Source: Austropuccinia psidii (Eukaryota; Basidiomycota; Pucciniomycetes; Pucciniales; Sphaerophragmiaceae). Taken from it: 64,000 bases of DNA. The notes beneath the pieces were generated by a model that saw only the letters and a list, made by a program, of their open reading frames with translations, did no database searches and was not told the origin of the DNA. Of this stretch, positions 47,025 to 60,900 are shown piece by piece (position 1 is the stretch's first letter; the number at the start of each line of letters is the position of its first letter). The translations under genes and the position numbers were made by a program. Location: assembly GCA_023105745.1 (NCBI GenBank), contig JALGQZ010000011.1, positions 22,718,975 to 22,782,974 of the forward strand. The letters are read 5' to 3'.

Positions 47025-48962
47025 GCATATATGAAGCTCCTTATTTTTAAAATTGAGGAAATTCGAAGAGATAATGTAAATACAACATTCAACTCGTATA
47101 GTTTTCAAAAAGAATTTCTCATAAATATTATACTGATTTGTGAAAATATGAGCTTATTTACCATGAGGCTCTCGAAAATAGTATTTTTATAAGGCTCAAT
47201 TAATTAGTTATACTTTCCAGAAAGCCCCACCAGACTAATCAACATTCACCTTTTCCCAAAATAATGATTTTTTCCTTAAAAGATAGTCAATTTCAAGATT
47301 TCATGAGTAGAATATCTTTCATAATGTGTTTTCCTTAATTGATATAAATTAAAGGATAACAAATATCAAAAACACCAAAACTTGTTCCCGAAAAAAATAG
47401 CAGAGATAAAAATAAGTAATATCTTGCATATCATTTCATGTTTATCTGAGATTAATGTAATTCCTATAATTATTGGCTATTAAAAATCAAATTATTGATA
47501 TTTATTTGAAGTTCTCAAAAGAGCTTTTTCAAGACAGATGATATTTTCAGCTTATATCAAGAATTTGTTTCCAAAAATTTGATTCAATTGAAGGTTTGAG
47601 TTTGAATCAAGCTGAAGGGAAACTTCAAATACTATCATCTTGTTGTAGAAGCTGGGAAATGAAAATTTCTATTTTTTTTCTCCTTTATTTTGATAAGAGC
47701 TTCTATTTTCATTCTATGAGAAATACAAAATCAATATGTAATTTTATATTTTTTCACAAATTATCCTATTAAAAAGTGTTACCTTTGAACCTAAATATAT
47801 TGAGAGTAGAATCCAATTGATGAATAGTTCTTCTTAGAAAGGTGATGAAGTAGTAACTATCAATTTCATCAAGATATTTACATATTATATTTATTTAGAT
47901 TAGATCAAATGATGACTTCATAAAATAAATTCCTTACGATCTGGGACAATTATCTTTTTGAATTTTGACCATTAAGGCCATCAATACCATTTGGAATTTA
48001 GCTCAAAGATTAAATTTCCACTGGAAAAAAACTTTAAATCATTCTGAAGTAGTTGAATAAAGTATTTTTGGGCTCAACTGATCATATAAATTATATTTGA
48101 AAATTTAATTTAAAATACTGTGAGTAAGACATGTATGATTAAATAAATTAAAAACAAATTACTTTCTATGAAATTATGAGATCTGATATCTTGAGGGCTT
48201 TGGTCTGTGTTCCAAAAACCTGTCATTGAGTTAATTTGTGAATCACTTTTTCATATTAAATCTTTTACTTCGGAGAATCTCTCAGATAAAACTTATTATA
48301 AATACACGAAACCATATTTTACATTTATTCAATTCCATCGAGTATCTCATAATTAATGATATATACTTCCCTCAAAAATTTCAAATTTTATTTGAAAACA
48401 AATGATTCCTCATGCAATTTCCCAATATAAAGCTTAAATAGTGTGTAAAGCCATATTAATTACATATTTCTTTCCAAAATAATTTTAAATACTGAATTGA
48501 AATGGTTCAGTTTGAATATTATTATCATTGAGACTTTGAAAGGGAAATAATTTAACTGTAAATGAAATTCAGAGTTGATCCGGCTCCATGATTTAGTATT
48601 AAAACCCCAGAGATCAAGGACTAGTATCAATTGGTAGAGATCTTAACATTTGTAATTCTTATTCTTTGTTCCAAATGAAGTAGGATTCATAAGCTTCTTT
48701 AATTAATAAGGGTGATGCTTCAACAGTGATCCATAAAGGAAGGAAGGCTTTTTTAAGATATTAACCTAAAAAATGAGGAAGATAAAATTCATTAAACAGC
48801 ATCAATTTTTTCACTTTTAAGTACAAGATTCATATTGAATATTGTTTTTGACAATTCTTGATTTTTTTTATTATATTCTATTTTTTTTTAATTTATCTAC
48901 GTGATATTCAATTATTATAAACAGAACACCTAGATATTCCAAATATTCCAGTTTTTATTCAA

Positions 48963-49361
48963 TTGACTGAGATGATACAGAAAGAAATCCAAACATGTAT
49001 CTTGACAAATAAATCCATATTGGAGGTCAGGTTTAATTCATTTTCATTTCAGGTTGGGACCATGTTTTATGTGCAGCACCTGACCCCAGGGTCTACCTTT
49101 TTTTATCTTGATAGGGAATTCAAAACCTTCCAAGTACCACATTACAATGATAAAGGATTGTGTTTCAAATGCCCCCTAAAAAACCCAGTTTTTATATTCA
49201 AAATCAAATTTTCTAAAACTGTGTCCTCTAATTATTATCTTCCAGAAGATCTTTTATTTCATATTTGCAGCCTAACCATAAAAACTCCAAAGAAAATAAC
49301 TTTTACCAACCACCCTGGCAATCAGCCCTTCCCGTTTTTCAAAGCCTATTGCTCACCCTAA
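48963..49361 (+). CDS. Isolated 132-codon open frame, uncertain
   Basis: One of the longest open frames in this AT-rich region, with slightly higher GC than its surroundings. The translation has no signal peptide, transmembrane segment or known motif; GLCFKCPLKN and LTPGSTFFYLDREFKTF are its more protein-like parts. No promoter or intron signals are evident. It may be chance or a transposon fragment; I do not claim a function. Confidence 0.15.
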   Translation: MTEMIQKEIQTCILTNKSILEVRFNSFSFQVGTMFYVQHLTPGSTFFYLDREFKTFQVPHYNDKGLCFKCPLKNPVFIFKIKFSKTVSSNYYLPEDLLFHICSLTIKTPKKITFTNHPGNQPFPFFKAYCSP

Positions 49362-50871
49362 AAACATTTCATTAATACAATTTTTGTCTTTTCTCCATCA
49401 TACTGAATTACAATCTGTTCTATTTTTTTAATCATATTAAATTATAATCTCTTTTTATTTTCAAATTTTGATTTTTTCTTCTTAAATGACCAATTATCAA
49501 TTCCCTTACCAAAGAGCTCCCAATAAAATTTGTTTTAAAATCTCACAGGAGCATTTTTGCAGCCTTCAGTTAATATAAGCCTGGAATATTACTTATTCCT
49601 ACTCAATTGGCTGAAGATCAGTAGAATTTTTATGCATTCTTTGGAGCTATTGGCTCAAATTTCATTTTCAGGCCTCTATCAAGAAATCAAAATATCTTCC
49701 GAATAATTTCTGTTCAATTTAACAAGAAGCCTGATAGCATATTTAATATCACCACAGAAAGTAGTTTTTCTGATGGAGAACATATAAAAAATAATCCTCA
49801 GATAAGAAATTTGAAAATACTAAAGGGGCAGGTATCACTAAGATTAAAATGAAGAATCAATAACATTAGCTGATGAATAAAAAGGCATGTTTCCATTTTA
49901 TTATTAAATGAATAAATCATCCCTTAATGAGCCAAATATTTTTCCCATTGCAATTTATTATTCCCAAAACATTTTATCAAAGTAAAATAATGAAGACAAA
50001 ATTCATTCATATTTCAAGGCTATAACTGATATATTTCATTTTTATTAAGAATACCCATCAATACTTTGATTCTATATCATTATTGCTGGAACTGTATTAT
50101 TGTAAAATTTGATGATAATGAGCTGGAATGTGTATTTAACAGAAGCAACAAATATTTGTTATCAGAATGCGGGATTCCAGTTGATTGTATAAATTAACCA
50201 TATTATTTATAATTATCTTTCTTTATTTTAAAAATTGAAAGTGAATTGGCTTCATTCAGAATTAAAAAAAATATATCCAATTTCACTTTTAAATGAGAAA
50301 ATTGGTGGTGAAAAATTCTAAATGGATTTCCTTTCCCCATTATACACATTTATATTTTCAACACAACAATTTAGTTAGTCTGTTTTATTTCGAGCTATAA
50401 AATTTAAATTATAGACTCTCATTTTGTAGTTTCCTAATCAATATAAAATGTTCAATTGTAGTGGGACAAACACAAATGGGATGAATAAAGATAAATATAG
50501 TTAAAAAAGGTTAGAACAAGAGAATCATCTACACAAGATGAAACTTAAATTTTTAATTTAAAAATAAGGTTGAAGAACATGTTCTCAAGGAGAAAAGGAA
50601 CAGCATGGAAATTACATTTGAATAAAAAAAACTGATCAAAAATTAATCTTAAAAGAAGAAATAGGAGAAATAGTTAGAGCTTGAGGGAAAGAAATGCGAT
50701 ATTGAACTTACTATTGAAGCTTTGAAAAAATCTGGAATACCTTAAGAGGTTCAAAAGATACTTTTTCTAATAGATGAACCATCAATTTATTTGCTATGTA
50801 TCTTCTATTTCCTTTTCTGGCTTATTTTAAAAGATTAACTTGTTTTTTGACTCATTTCAATTGGGCCTTTT

Positions 50872-50945
50872 TTTCAAAAAAAATTATCAATTTTTATTCA
50901 AAAAAAAGTATCAATTTTCATTCAAAAAAAATCTATTTAAAAACT
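50872..50945. repeat. Short tandem repeat, 24-base period
   Basis: TCAAAAAAAA followed by (A/T)TATCAATTTT recurs with starts at 50874, 50898 and 50922, about three units. Confidence 0.7.
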
Positions 50946-51040
50946 CTCATAAAAGAAGATTTTTTTCGATTTTAACTTCCAATTTCTTTCAATAAATACA
51001 AAAAATAGCCAAGAAAATCCAAAAAAAGTGAAATCACTAT

Positions 51041-51275
51041 TTCTTTCAAATTTGATTTTCAAATCCTCAAAAAATTATTTCTTAACTCAAATCTCAATTA
51101 AAAAAAACATCCAATCATTTTTTCTTTCAAATTCAATCTTTAATTATACAAGAACTCATTTATCAACCCAAATTCAAAAAATAAACCAAATCAAATTATT
51201 AATATTTTCAAATGTAATTTATATTTGTCAAAATTTTAATTCTCAACTCAAATTCAAAAATAACATTTTTCCCAA
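51041..51275. repeat. Minisatellite with about 80-base units
   Basis: Three diverged units begin with TTCTTTCAAATT-like text at 51041, 51121 and 51203, each with an ACTCAAATTCAA-like middle. A shorter related piece lies at 50983. A 120-codon open frame (51028-51390) runs through it and owes its length to the repeat, so I do not call it a gene. Confidence 0.6.
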
Positions 51276-51390
51276 GTCAAACCTACTTGATATTTTCTTA
51301 AAATTCTCTTCTGTTTTTTTAGCTCACTACATAATTTCTACTGATATTTTGTTTACAGTTTTTATAAGCTTGCTCAAATGTTCAACATAA

Positions 51391-53222
51391 GAGAATTCCA
51401 CTTATTTCAATCTTTATTTATAGGTGGGTTATTTTAACATATTTTTAACTTTCCATTATTACAATCAGAATAACCATTATCACCATTATCATCAACATCA
51501 TTCAGACTGTCATAATCATTGATCTTCATTACCATAACCTCTATTATCACCCATCAACACCTGCATTGCACCATCCCCAACCTTTCTTAATCAACTCCTA
51601 TTATCTCCTATATCACTTCAACATTGATTAAGAAGGGATTCCAAAGTCTTTCAATAATTTTTATTTTGTTTTCTGATGTTGGAGGCTATTTAAAATACAT
51701 CTTCTTAAATATCAATGTCCCCAGGGTCCTGGAGACAAATGTTTTATATTAAATTTCTTTTCAATCTTTATTGGAAGTTTGATAGTGATGAGATTTGATG
51801 TCTTTGTATAGGGGTGGATGATTTGGGCTATTTTTTTTTCAAAATAATGCTAATTCCTACTCTACCATGATATTTTAAATAGAAAAATTATCCTCTCCAA
51901 CTATCACAACCAATTCTGATAATGAGATAATGGTTAAAACAAAACCATTTCCTCATCAAAATGAGAATCATAACTACTTCATCAATGAGATTCTAAACAA
52001 TAAGATCAATCCTTCAGCCAGAGAATTGATAAGAATTGATCACTTAATAAGTTTTTTGATGGATGAAATCAAAATCAAATATTCATCATGAAAAAAACAT
52101 AATATCTTACCAGTTATCTCAGCCCTTAACTCTGATTAGAGAACCAGAATGACATTCACACACCATAAATAATTTTATTTTTCTTATGACTTGAATAATA
52201 CACTTACCTAAAAAGTACATTTCATACAGGTATAGGATTAAAGAGGGGAGTATTCCATACAATACTATACCATACTTATACCCTCTGGATACCCATTGGC
52301 CAAGCTATAACATCATTTAGCTGGTTATGAGTACCCAATAAGAAATATCTTATTTGAACTTCTCATCTAAGGTTTGAATCTATTATAAAACTCTTATGAG
52401 AGCTATATGTTTCTAGGAGCTCAGTGAGATCTTTTCAATTATTTGATACATTTTCCAGTTTCACCACTAATTCAGGACCTAGAATATTTTGACCTTTAAT
52501 TAGGTTGAACCCCTTCATAATTGAAGTACAGATTTTATGAAACTGTAAAATAATACCAAATAAATTTAAAGATCTAATTAATATATTTAATTTGAGATAT
52601 GTGAAGTTACTTTATCACCAAAACTGAAAGAGGAATCTTGGCTAAAAGATTTTTAAGTAAAAATACAGGCTTTTTGTATAAAGTTACTCAAGGGAACTCT
52701 TGTATTGTTCCCATAAACCATTAAATCTGTTTTGAAAGCTATATAAAACCTCGGAGCGTATTAAGACCCAAACCTTTGTATCATTGAATCTCTGATATCC
52801 CCATACCTCAACGAGATATCTTTATTGGAGGCTTATCAATCCCACACAAATAAAACAAACAAGATTTAAGCCCTGATACCTTCTGGAAGCTTCAATAATG
52901 AAAGACATTGATAATACCCAGCTGAAGCTACACTGAATACCTAAAACTATGTATAATTAGATGTTTGATCTCCCAAAAATGTACCAAAATATATGTATTT
53001 AATATTTTTCATCAATAATGGTCTGTGCCAGACCTGCACCATCTGGTAGTATCTTTTACATATAATATTGGTAGTATAAATCTCAAACCTTCTCAGAATT
53101 ACTAAAATTAGTAATGAAAACATTCTTTAAATGTCATAAACTTTCTGAAATAGCCTTCTTAGATTCCTTTTCAACCCTTATTGATCTAGGATAATTTCTT
53201 CTGGTCCCAAAACCACAATTCT
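51391..53222. other. AT-rich flank of element C
   Basis: No gene seen. 51470-51570 is low complexity with many ATCA/ATT motifs. 52220-52960 is less AT-rich and may be a very old LTR, but I could not align it. Confidence 0.4.
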
Positions 53223-54635
53223 TGTCAGGCTGAGTCTATGAAGAGGTGGTAATAACATTATTTACAACCTCAAATATGACTGTGACACAGATAATAATGA
53301 TTCAAAAAGGCTTTAAATGAAAGTCAAGGGCTTTACTAAAGGTTTTTAGTGGTGGTGAGCACTGTTAAAAGCCCTGGGTGCAGCTTTATCAATTGGATTA
53401 TTACAATAAAGTCTACAATAATTAAGATTATATTTATACCTTATTATTTCCAACAATATAACTGTTTTTTACAGTTTTACTACATATGAATTCAAGAGAA
53501 GGATGGGGATCCTTTTCTGGAAGAGCAAAGGCCACCTTTTATCCTGAAAAGGGGTGGAACGGCTGTCTATACCATCCACCTAGGGGAATTGAAGATTTTT
53601 CACTTCAGAGTACTGGCTTGTGGCTTTCACTAGGCCTTTATGCCCTGTATTGGGCTTGGATGTGGTTTTGAAACCACATCTGGGCAGTTTTAACCAATGC
53701 AGGGTTAAAATCTTCTTCTGGGGACCACACAGCCCTCTTCTGATGTGTATGACAAGTAGAATTCTGTACAGAACCTGTATGGGACCCCAGAATTGAATGA
53801 ACTATGAGGTATTGAAGTATAAATATTCTTCTTCATCTTTTTTACACCACATAATCATGGTTATAGGATATTATCCCACAGAAAAGGTGTATTGGCCCAA
53901 TTGTGGGATTTTAACCTTGAAGGTGCTATACCTTTTTCCGTTTTTGGGATATTGAGCTTGAAGTTGGTTTATTGTGTAGCCCTGGATGGGATCTACACAA
54001 TGGTGCCTCATTTGGTATGGGGAACATTTAATATGGCAAAGTTATGCCAAGTATAATTTTTGTTATTCCAATATATGATTTTCTCAATATCTGTATGGAG
54101 CTTGTTTGCTCCATAACTGTTGTTCTAAATGAGATATGGGGAGATTAATGGCACCATCAGATAGACCTGATTGTTCTCTTTCAAAATGTACCCCACTTTA
54201 AGTATCACACACTAAACCTGTAGAAGTTAGATGAGAGGTGAATATTTTGTTCACCCTTATTTGGCCTTATTTTGGCCATAAATTCTGTAGTTTTGGTTTT
54301 TGCTCAATTTGGCTAGTACCATTGGATAGCCCTGACTTGAAGATTAAATTTGAATACCCATTTGCTGGGGTTAAGCATTGTCCTCTGGATTTCAGATGAG
54401 AGGTGAAAATTAAGGTTTATGCTCAGCAACAACTTTGAGAAGGAATAGTTTTTATATTCTTTGTCCTACAATGATGGGACTTGTATATTTGGAAAGAGGT
54501 GAGCTTCCTCTTTCATTTGATACTTTTTGAGCTGGTTTGGCTCAGCTCCATGTTTTGGTGGTATCTTGGCTTTACCATTGGTTTATGTTATTTGGCTGTC
54601 ATGCTTGTGCTCTGGCTTTGAGTGACAGGATGATG
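53223..54635 (-). repeat. 3' LTR of element C
   Basis: 1413 bases from TGTCAGGCTGAGTC to ACAGGATGATG (CTGACA decayed). It shares the order of blocks with A and B, including the palindromes at 53659-53680 and 53865-53877. Confidence 0.88.
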
Positions 54636-54655
54636 TACCCTCCCTCCCAAAAAGA
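54636..54655 (-). other. Polypurine tract of element C
   Basis: The minus strand reads CTTTTTGGGAGGGAGGGTA before the LTR, in the same position as in B. Confidence 0.7.
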
Positions 54656-54659
54656 CTCA

Positions 54660-56179
54660 TCATTGATGAGACTGTTCAGTCCTCCTAGAGGCCCTTAATC
54701 TCCTCAGATCAAGGTTCCAATCTGGTATGGCATCCTCTGCCAACCATTTGTCTTTGTCTGCTGTCTGGTTTTTAAATTTAACCAGATACTGTCTTTGGTC
54801 TTTACCATTCAGTCTAATCTTCCTGGCCTTGATGATTTTCTTCACAGGTTGAGGGGACTCCTCCACTTCCACTATATCTGGTGGAGTGGTAGTCTGCTCT
54901 CTTGAAGGGAACTTGTCCTCTCCTGTCTGGAAGTATGGTTTGAACAGACTCACTGGGAATACTGAGTGCTTCCTGGAGAATTCCTCTGTGATTCTAACCT
55001 CCACTGCATTAATCCCTCTCAGTTTAATGATATTTAAGGGTCCCACAAATTAATCTCTCATTTTCTTTGGTCCCTTGAGATTACTGAAGTTGAGTGTAGA
55101 CACCAAACCTGGTCCCCTTCTTTGAATTCTGGTTCCATATGTGTCTTGTCATACCTCTGCTTTTTGTTTTCCTTAGCTTCAGCTATGCACTTAGCAGCTG
55201 TGTCATAAGCTCTCTTCCACATATCATGGAGGTCCTTGGCTGTAGGGTGGATGGTTAAAACATTTTCCTTCAGGTGATCCACAGGCAACAGGGGGTTCCA
55301 CCCTTTTTCTGCCTGTGAAGGTGATTTCCCTGTGGTAGAGTGTTGGCTTGAATTTTAAGCCATCTGGACTTCTGATAGAAGTGTAACCCAGTCATGGGTA
55401 TATTCTTCATTGTCCTTGCATTCCATTCTATATGCACAGAAACTTCTAATTATTTCCTCTATTTTTTGGATCATCTTTTCAGCTAAATCATCTGTCTGTG
55501 GGTGGTAAGCTGTAGAAAATGCAAGTTTTGTACCCAGCATGTCATAGAGGTTGGTCCATAACTCTGATGTGAATTTTGGGTCCATATCACTAATGATAAT
55601 TTTTGGTACTCTACATGTGGCTATGATGTTATTCCATAATAGCAAAGCTGTGCCATTTCTGTTTCCTCCTTATGACATGGTAAGCACCTCACACTTTTGC
55701 TATACCTATCAACTATTACTAGGCAGGCATTGAAATTTGTTTTACCCCCAGGGAGAAGCCCTGTGACCCAGTCCATATTGATGGTTTACCTTGGGTGTTT
55801 AGGTTCTTCTATGTGTTGAAGTAGCCCATATTTTTTCCCATGTTTTCTGTTTTCCTTTTTGGCAACTTTCACAAGTGTTGATATATTAACTAATCTCTTT
55901 CTCACAGTTGGGCCACCAATATGTGCTTGCTACCCTTTCCTTGGTCCTGTCTTCACTCATGTGTCCCATTTAAGGGTAGTTATGACATTCCTGAAGAATC
56001 AGGGATATGTTGTCCCTGTCTATCACTGTGAGGCAACTTTTATGTTCCTCTCTGTGATAGAGTAGTCAATCTATAGGGAAAAACTTGTTATCCTTATAGT
56101 CCCTCCACCAGGGTTCCCCTAACTGGGATTCCAGTTATGGGCGCCTGTGTTTCTATTGAGGGAGTTGCAACAATATGCC
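54660..56179 (-). pseudogene. pol: pol of element C: integrase and chromodomain-like end, broken
   Basis: Homologous to the end of pol in B. It runs from a GILLQLPQ-like start at 56179 through the integrase zinc region, the catalytic core ([14 protein letters not shown], with Met for the usual Arg) and the Glu region ([10 protein letters not shown]), to the chromodomain-like end (QYLVKFKN...KWLAEDAIPDWN) stopping at 54660. Pieces 55355-55645, 55058-55288 and 54660-55046 are open; stops and frameshifts separate them. Upstream domains are cut off by element D. It is more decayed than B. Confidence 0.85.
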
Positions 56180-57965
56180 TGTAAGGTGTGGATATGAAAC
56201 TTTGATGAAAATCAAGTACTTTTCCTGTCCTCAAAATTTGTATAAGGTAAAAATAGTAAGAAATATTATTTTTAAGAGAAAACATGCCAATTTTATTGTT
56301 TATAACTTTATTAGTATAAAACAATAATATTATAAAAATTTATTGTTTTACCAACAATAAAAATTTATCCAAAAAATACTCTACAAGAGATATGTTAAGG
56401 CTACAGAAGAAATTTCTTCAAGAGCAATTTCAATTGGAATTAATTGAGCAAATAACTGCAAGCAATTAATTAAAGAACAAAGTCTTTAAAAAGAATATTA
56501 AAGAGAAAACATGCCCAAAAGTGACCAGAGTGAATTTGGAAACAAAGTGACAAAGTTAACAGTGATGAAAGATGCTTTAATTCACTTTTGGGGTGGTTCA
56601 GGGGTAAAAATGATTATAAGAGTTACAAACAATGATTATAATGATTTTTTCACGTGGTTTAAAGGTTCAAAATGATTTTAAAAACGTGGTTAGAATCTTT
56701 TATTGATTGGTTTAACAGTGTTTAAACTAATTAATAAAAGGAAAAGATTCTAACATGAAGAGAAAAGTGGGGCAAAGACATTCTTTGATAACCACCAATT
56801 TTCTTACTCCAAAAGTAAAATCTACTCTTGTCAGTCGTGAAAACAGTCTGACAACAGAAAAGCCAATTATGGCATCATTGAACCCTGGTTTGGACCAAAA
56901 AAGGGCTGGTTTAAGCCATTTTTAGCCATTTTAGACCCTTAAATTAGCCATTACTATAGCAATACCTGGTCTAGAGCCTTCAAAACACATCAGAATGTGT
57001 GTAAGAGGCGTAGAAACCAGTTAAAACTGTTTTTGCTAAGTGTTTGTTATCTTAAGGGTAGTTTTACCCTCTTGGCAACAGCTAAAACTACCCCAGTTTG
57101 TATCAAAACCTCATCATCAATTGAGTTCACAGACCCTGTAACTCAATTCCAGGCCAAAAGTGATGAACTTTTGCGTGAATTTTGACATCCCACGCCTGTC
57201 AGCAAGGAATTTGGGGGTCTGGCTCCCCCTTAGAGCTAGAGTTCCTTTCCCCCCCCCCAATTTTAATCTTTCCAATTTATTTTTTCCTTTAATTCCTCAT
57301 CATGTATTATACTTATAATTTACATACGTAATTTAGTTGAATTTTAAATTACAATACAGTAATAATTGACACCTCATATGTAAATCAAAGTTCACTTATG
57401 TAATACACGCACACATTTTGACATTTCAATTGAATTCAATTGAAAATACTTCAATTCCTCAAAACTTCTGAACTAAACACAACACCTCAATTTTAACACA
57501 AAGATTGATGGTTAACACCACATGTGGCGTGAATTAAATTAGATTTTTGAGGATTTTCAACTTTTGTATTGAAAATACTAAAAACTTAATTTAAGCTTAT
57601 TTGGAGTTGAGTTACAAAAATTTCACTCAGAGGTGACCCCACCTAATTTTTTATGAGGAATCAAATGGTGAAATAATTTTTATATGTTTATTTATTGGAT
57701 AAAAAGTGATAATAATTTTTATTTAACTTTTTTCCAAATTTATTTAATTTTTTACAATTTCATTAAAAATTCATTTTTACTTAATTTTTTCAAGTATAAA
57801 TGTAATTTTACAATTTCAAAATTTAATGTAATTTTATTTTTAATTTTATATTTATATTTTGATTTTTATTTTAATAATATAAATAAATTTATTTTATTTA
57901 TATTTATATGTTAATTTTGTATTTTGTGGTCTTTTGGGTATATGAAATTACCTCTAAGGCTCACA
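56180..57965 (-). repeat. 3' LTR of element D
   Basis: 1786 bases from TGTAAGGTGTGGATATG to CTCTAAGGCTCACA. Termini match the E LTR and the solo LTR. It has a run of ten C at 57249-57258 and a very AT-rich section at 57640-57930. Confidence 0.82.
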
Positions 57966-57985
57966 TTGCCTCCCCCTAAAAAAGA
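57966..57985 (-). other. Polypurine tract of element D
   Basis: The minus strand reads CTTTTTTAGGGGGAGGCAA directly before the LTR TGTGAGCC. Confidence 0.8.
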
Positions 57986-57988
57986 ATA

Positions 57989-60900
57989 TTACTTTGTAAT
58001 ATTAGTATTTCTAGTGTGTCTGAATCTTCTGCGGATTCTGGTAGCTTCTGGTATATCTTTTTCCTCTAACCATTCATCTTCACAAGTTGGATCACTGTAC
58101 CTAACAAGGTATTCCCTCACTTTCTTGGTTCTTAATTTTCTTCCTTTAAGAACTTTGGTAATTTTCTTAGTACCAGATGTCTCAATAGGAGGTATAACTT
58201 GGGGAACTTTCTTCCTCAAGGGAAATTTCTCAGCATCACTAGATTTATATAGCTTCACCAAGCTCACTGGAAATATAGGATGTTTATTACTAAGTTCTTC
58301 AGATAATTCTACTTCAACAGCATTTTCCCCATGGAGGGCTTTAATGACAAAAGGTCCTGCAAAGGAGTCTTTGAGCTTTTTACATCCTTTGATGTTATTG
58401 AAGTTTGTAGTGGATACTAGTACTAAATCTCCTACCTTGAAATCTGGAGTGGCATGAGATTTGTCCCATTTATCTTTAGCATATGCAAATGAGTCTTCCA
58501 TGCACCTTATTGCATGCTTTCTGGCTCTGTCTAGCATTCCTTTGAAGCTGGCAGCTGTAGGATGTATTTCAACCAAATCTTTCCTTAAAGAATCTTGGGG
58601 TAATTTGGGATTCCATCCTTTTTCCAAAATAGCAGGAGTCTCATTGGTACTGGCATGAATGGAAGTTTTGTATGCCAGTTCCAGTGCGGGTAGAAGAGTA
58701 CACCAATCATGGGTGAAACCATCACTATCTTTAAATTCAAGGCCATATGCACAAACTCTTCTCACCATATCTTCTAAGGTTTGAATCATTCTTTCAGCCA
58801 GGCCATCAGTTTGTGGGTGGTAGGCTGTAGAGAAAGACAGCTTAGTGCCAAATAGTTGGTGAAGATTTGTCCATAGTGCTGAAGTGAATTTAGGATCTCT
58901 ATCACTAATGATATTTGTAAATATCCCAGTCCATGACACTACTCTATTCCATATCAGAAGAGCTCTATCCATGGCTGTATCATCTTTGTGACATGGTAAA
59001 AAGATTGGAGTTTTACTGAATCTGTCCACAGTTACTAGGCAAGCATTATAGCTTCTGTCACCTCCTGGTGGTAGTCCAGTTACCCAATCCATATGGACAA
59101 TTTCCCAAGGTCTGCTTGGTTCTTGGATTTTTATCATATTTCCAAGTCTTTTGCTAGTGGATTTATTTGCCTTTTGGCATCTGTCACAGGTTTTGCAATA
59201 CTCTGAAACATCTTTCTGCCACATTGGCCACCATATGCAGGTCTTTACTTTCTCTCTTGTTCTGTCTTCAGACAGATTTCCTGAAAAAGGGCTATCATGG
59301 CATTCTTTCAGTACAAGATTGATTAATGACCTGTCTACAACTGTCATGACACATGTGTGCTTGGTCCTGTGGTAAATTATACCATCCAGTAGGTGAAATC
59401 TTCCTTCATCATAAGATTTTTTCCATACTTCATCTAAGGCATGTATTAGAGAGTTGTCTTTACAGTCTTTATTAAGTAATTGGCATAAGATGCTGCAATT
59501 CTTATCCTGGGTGTAACTGTTCCTGACTTCTTCAAAGAAGGTGGTGTTCAAGTCTGTAACACTTATTCCTTCAATTGGGATCTGTGGTGAAGCTTCTTCT
59601 GGCACATAAGCAGGATTATCAATGTTATTTGGTAATGGCCATCTGCTTAGTCCCTCTGCATTCTTATGAATATTCCCATCCTTATGAACAATAGTCATAT
59701 TGCCCCTGTATTCCTGTATGGCTATTTGCAATCTGAGAATATGTCTGTTGGGTGTTTTCATGTTTAAAAGTGATTTTACAGCTGTACAATCTGTTATCAC
59801 CTTGAAAAACACATACCTCTAAAAAGTAGTTCAATTTCTCCAAGGCCCACACAAGGCATAGACATTCCATTTGACTTGCTCCATATCTGGCTTCAGTTGG
59901 TTTGATTTGCCTGGATATGAAACATATGGGTCCTTCTACAGGTTTGTGATTTATGATCTGAACTTGGCAAAGTGCAGCACCTAGCCCATCCCCTGATGCA
60001 TCAATATACAATTTGAAAGGTAATTTAAAGTCTGGCATCAGTAAAAGTGGAGCAGTGGTCAAGGCTTCTCTTAGAGACTCAAAAGCTTTGACTCTGTCAA
60101 CAGTCATTTCAAATACTGTGTCTTTGTCACACAATTTATAAAGTGGTCTTGCTATGGATGCAAAATCTTTAATGTGTTGCCTGTAATATCCTGCAAAACC
60201 TAAGAATGACTGAATTTCCTTCTTATTTTGAGGCATGGGTTTTAGCAATACTGCTGCAACTTTGTTTTTGTCAATTCCAAGGGACAAACCAGATACAACA
60301 TGTCCTAGTGCTTTAAGTTCTTTAAATCCAAAATGACCTTTCTTCAAGGAGATTTTCATGTTTACTGATTGAATTTTTGTCAAAACTCTGGACAATCTGT
60401 ATACGTGCTCCTCCCAAGTTTTGAAACAGACAATAATGTCATCAATGTAAATGATTAACCATCCCTCTGAGAGTTCTTCAGGGAAGATTTCATTAATCAT
60501 TCTTTGGAAGTGTGAAGGTGCATTTTTGATACCAAAGGGCATCCTCAAGTATGCATACACTCCACAATGAACAATAATTCTCAAGTATTTTCTTGCTCTT
60601 GGTGTCACCACATTTTGATGGAATCCCTTAAGGGAATCCATAGTGGTTATGTACACTGCTTGAGATATTTGGGTAAGGGCAATTTGGATTTTTGGTATTG
60701 GGTATCTGTCTGGAACAGTGTAAGTGTTCAGAGCTCCAAAGTCCCCAACCATTCTAGATTTTCCATTATGCCAGGCTACTATGACTGGTGTATTTATTTC
60801 TACTTCTTCATTGTGGCCTACTTCTCTTATTACACCAAGGTCCAGAAGTTCTTTGATATGAATCTCTAGAGCTTCTCTTTATTTTGGACTTGCTGGATAT

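Larger units (their letters stand above)
43051..50871. other. AT-rich region without recognisable genes
   Basis: Apart from the items listed separately (46931-47024, 48963-49361) I see no gene. 43380-43790 is T-rich and 43800-44310 A-rich on the plus strand, a sharp change of strand bias. Probably old, unreadable element remains. Confidence 0.45.
53223..56179 (-). mobile_element. Element C: Ty3/gypsy copy cut by the insertion of element D
   Basis: A 3' LTR, polypurine tract and the C-terminal part of pol follow the layout of element B. At 56179 the pol frame stops dead against the LTR start of D. The remaining 5' part should lie beyond D, outside the window. Confidence 0.85.

Noticed and set aside
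52220..52960. Another LTR relic
   Set aside because: Composition and a few words look similar, but no ordered set of blocks could be aligned.
57924..58457. 177-codon plus-strand open frame
   Set aside because: It lies antisense to the chromodomain-like end of D pol; a mirror of the coding constraint.
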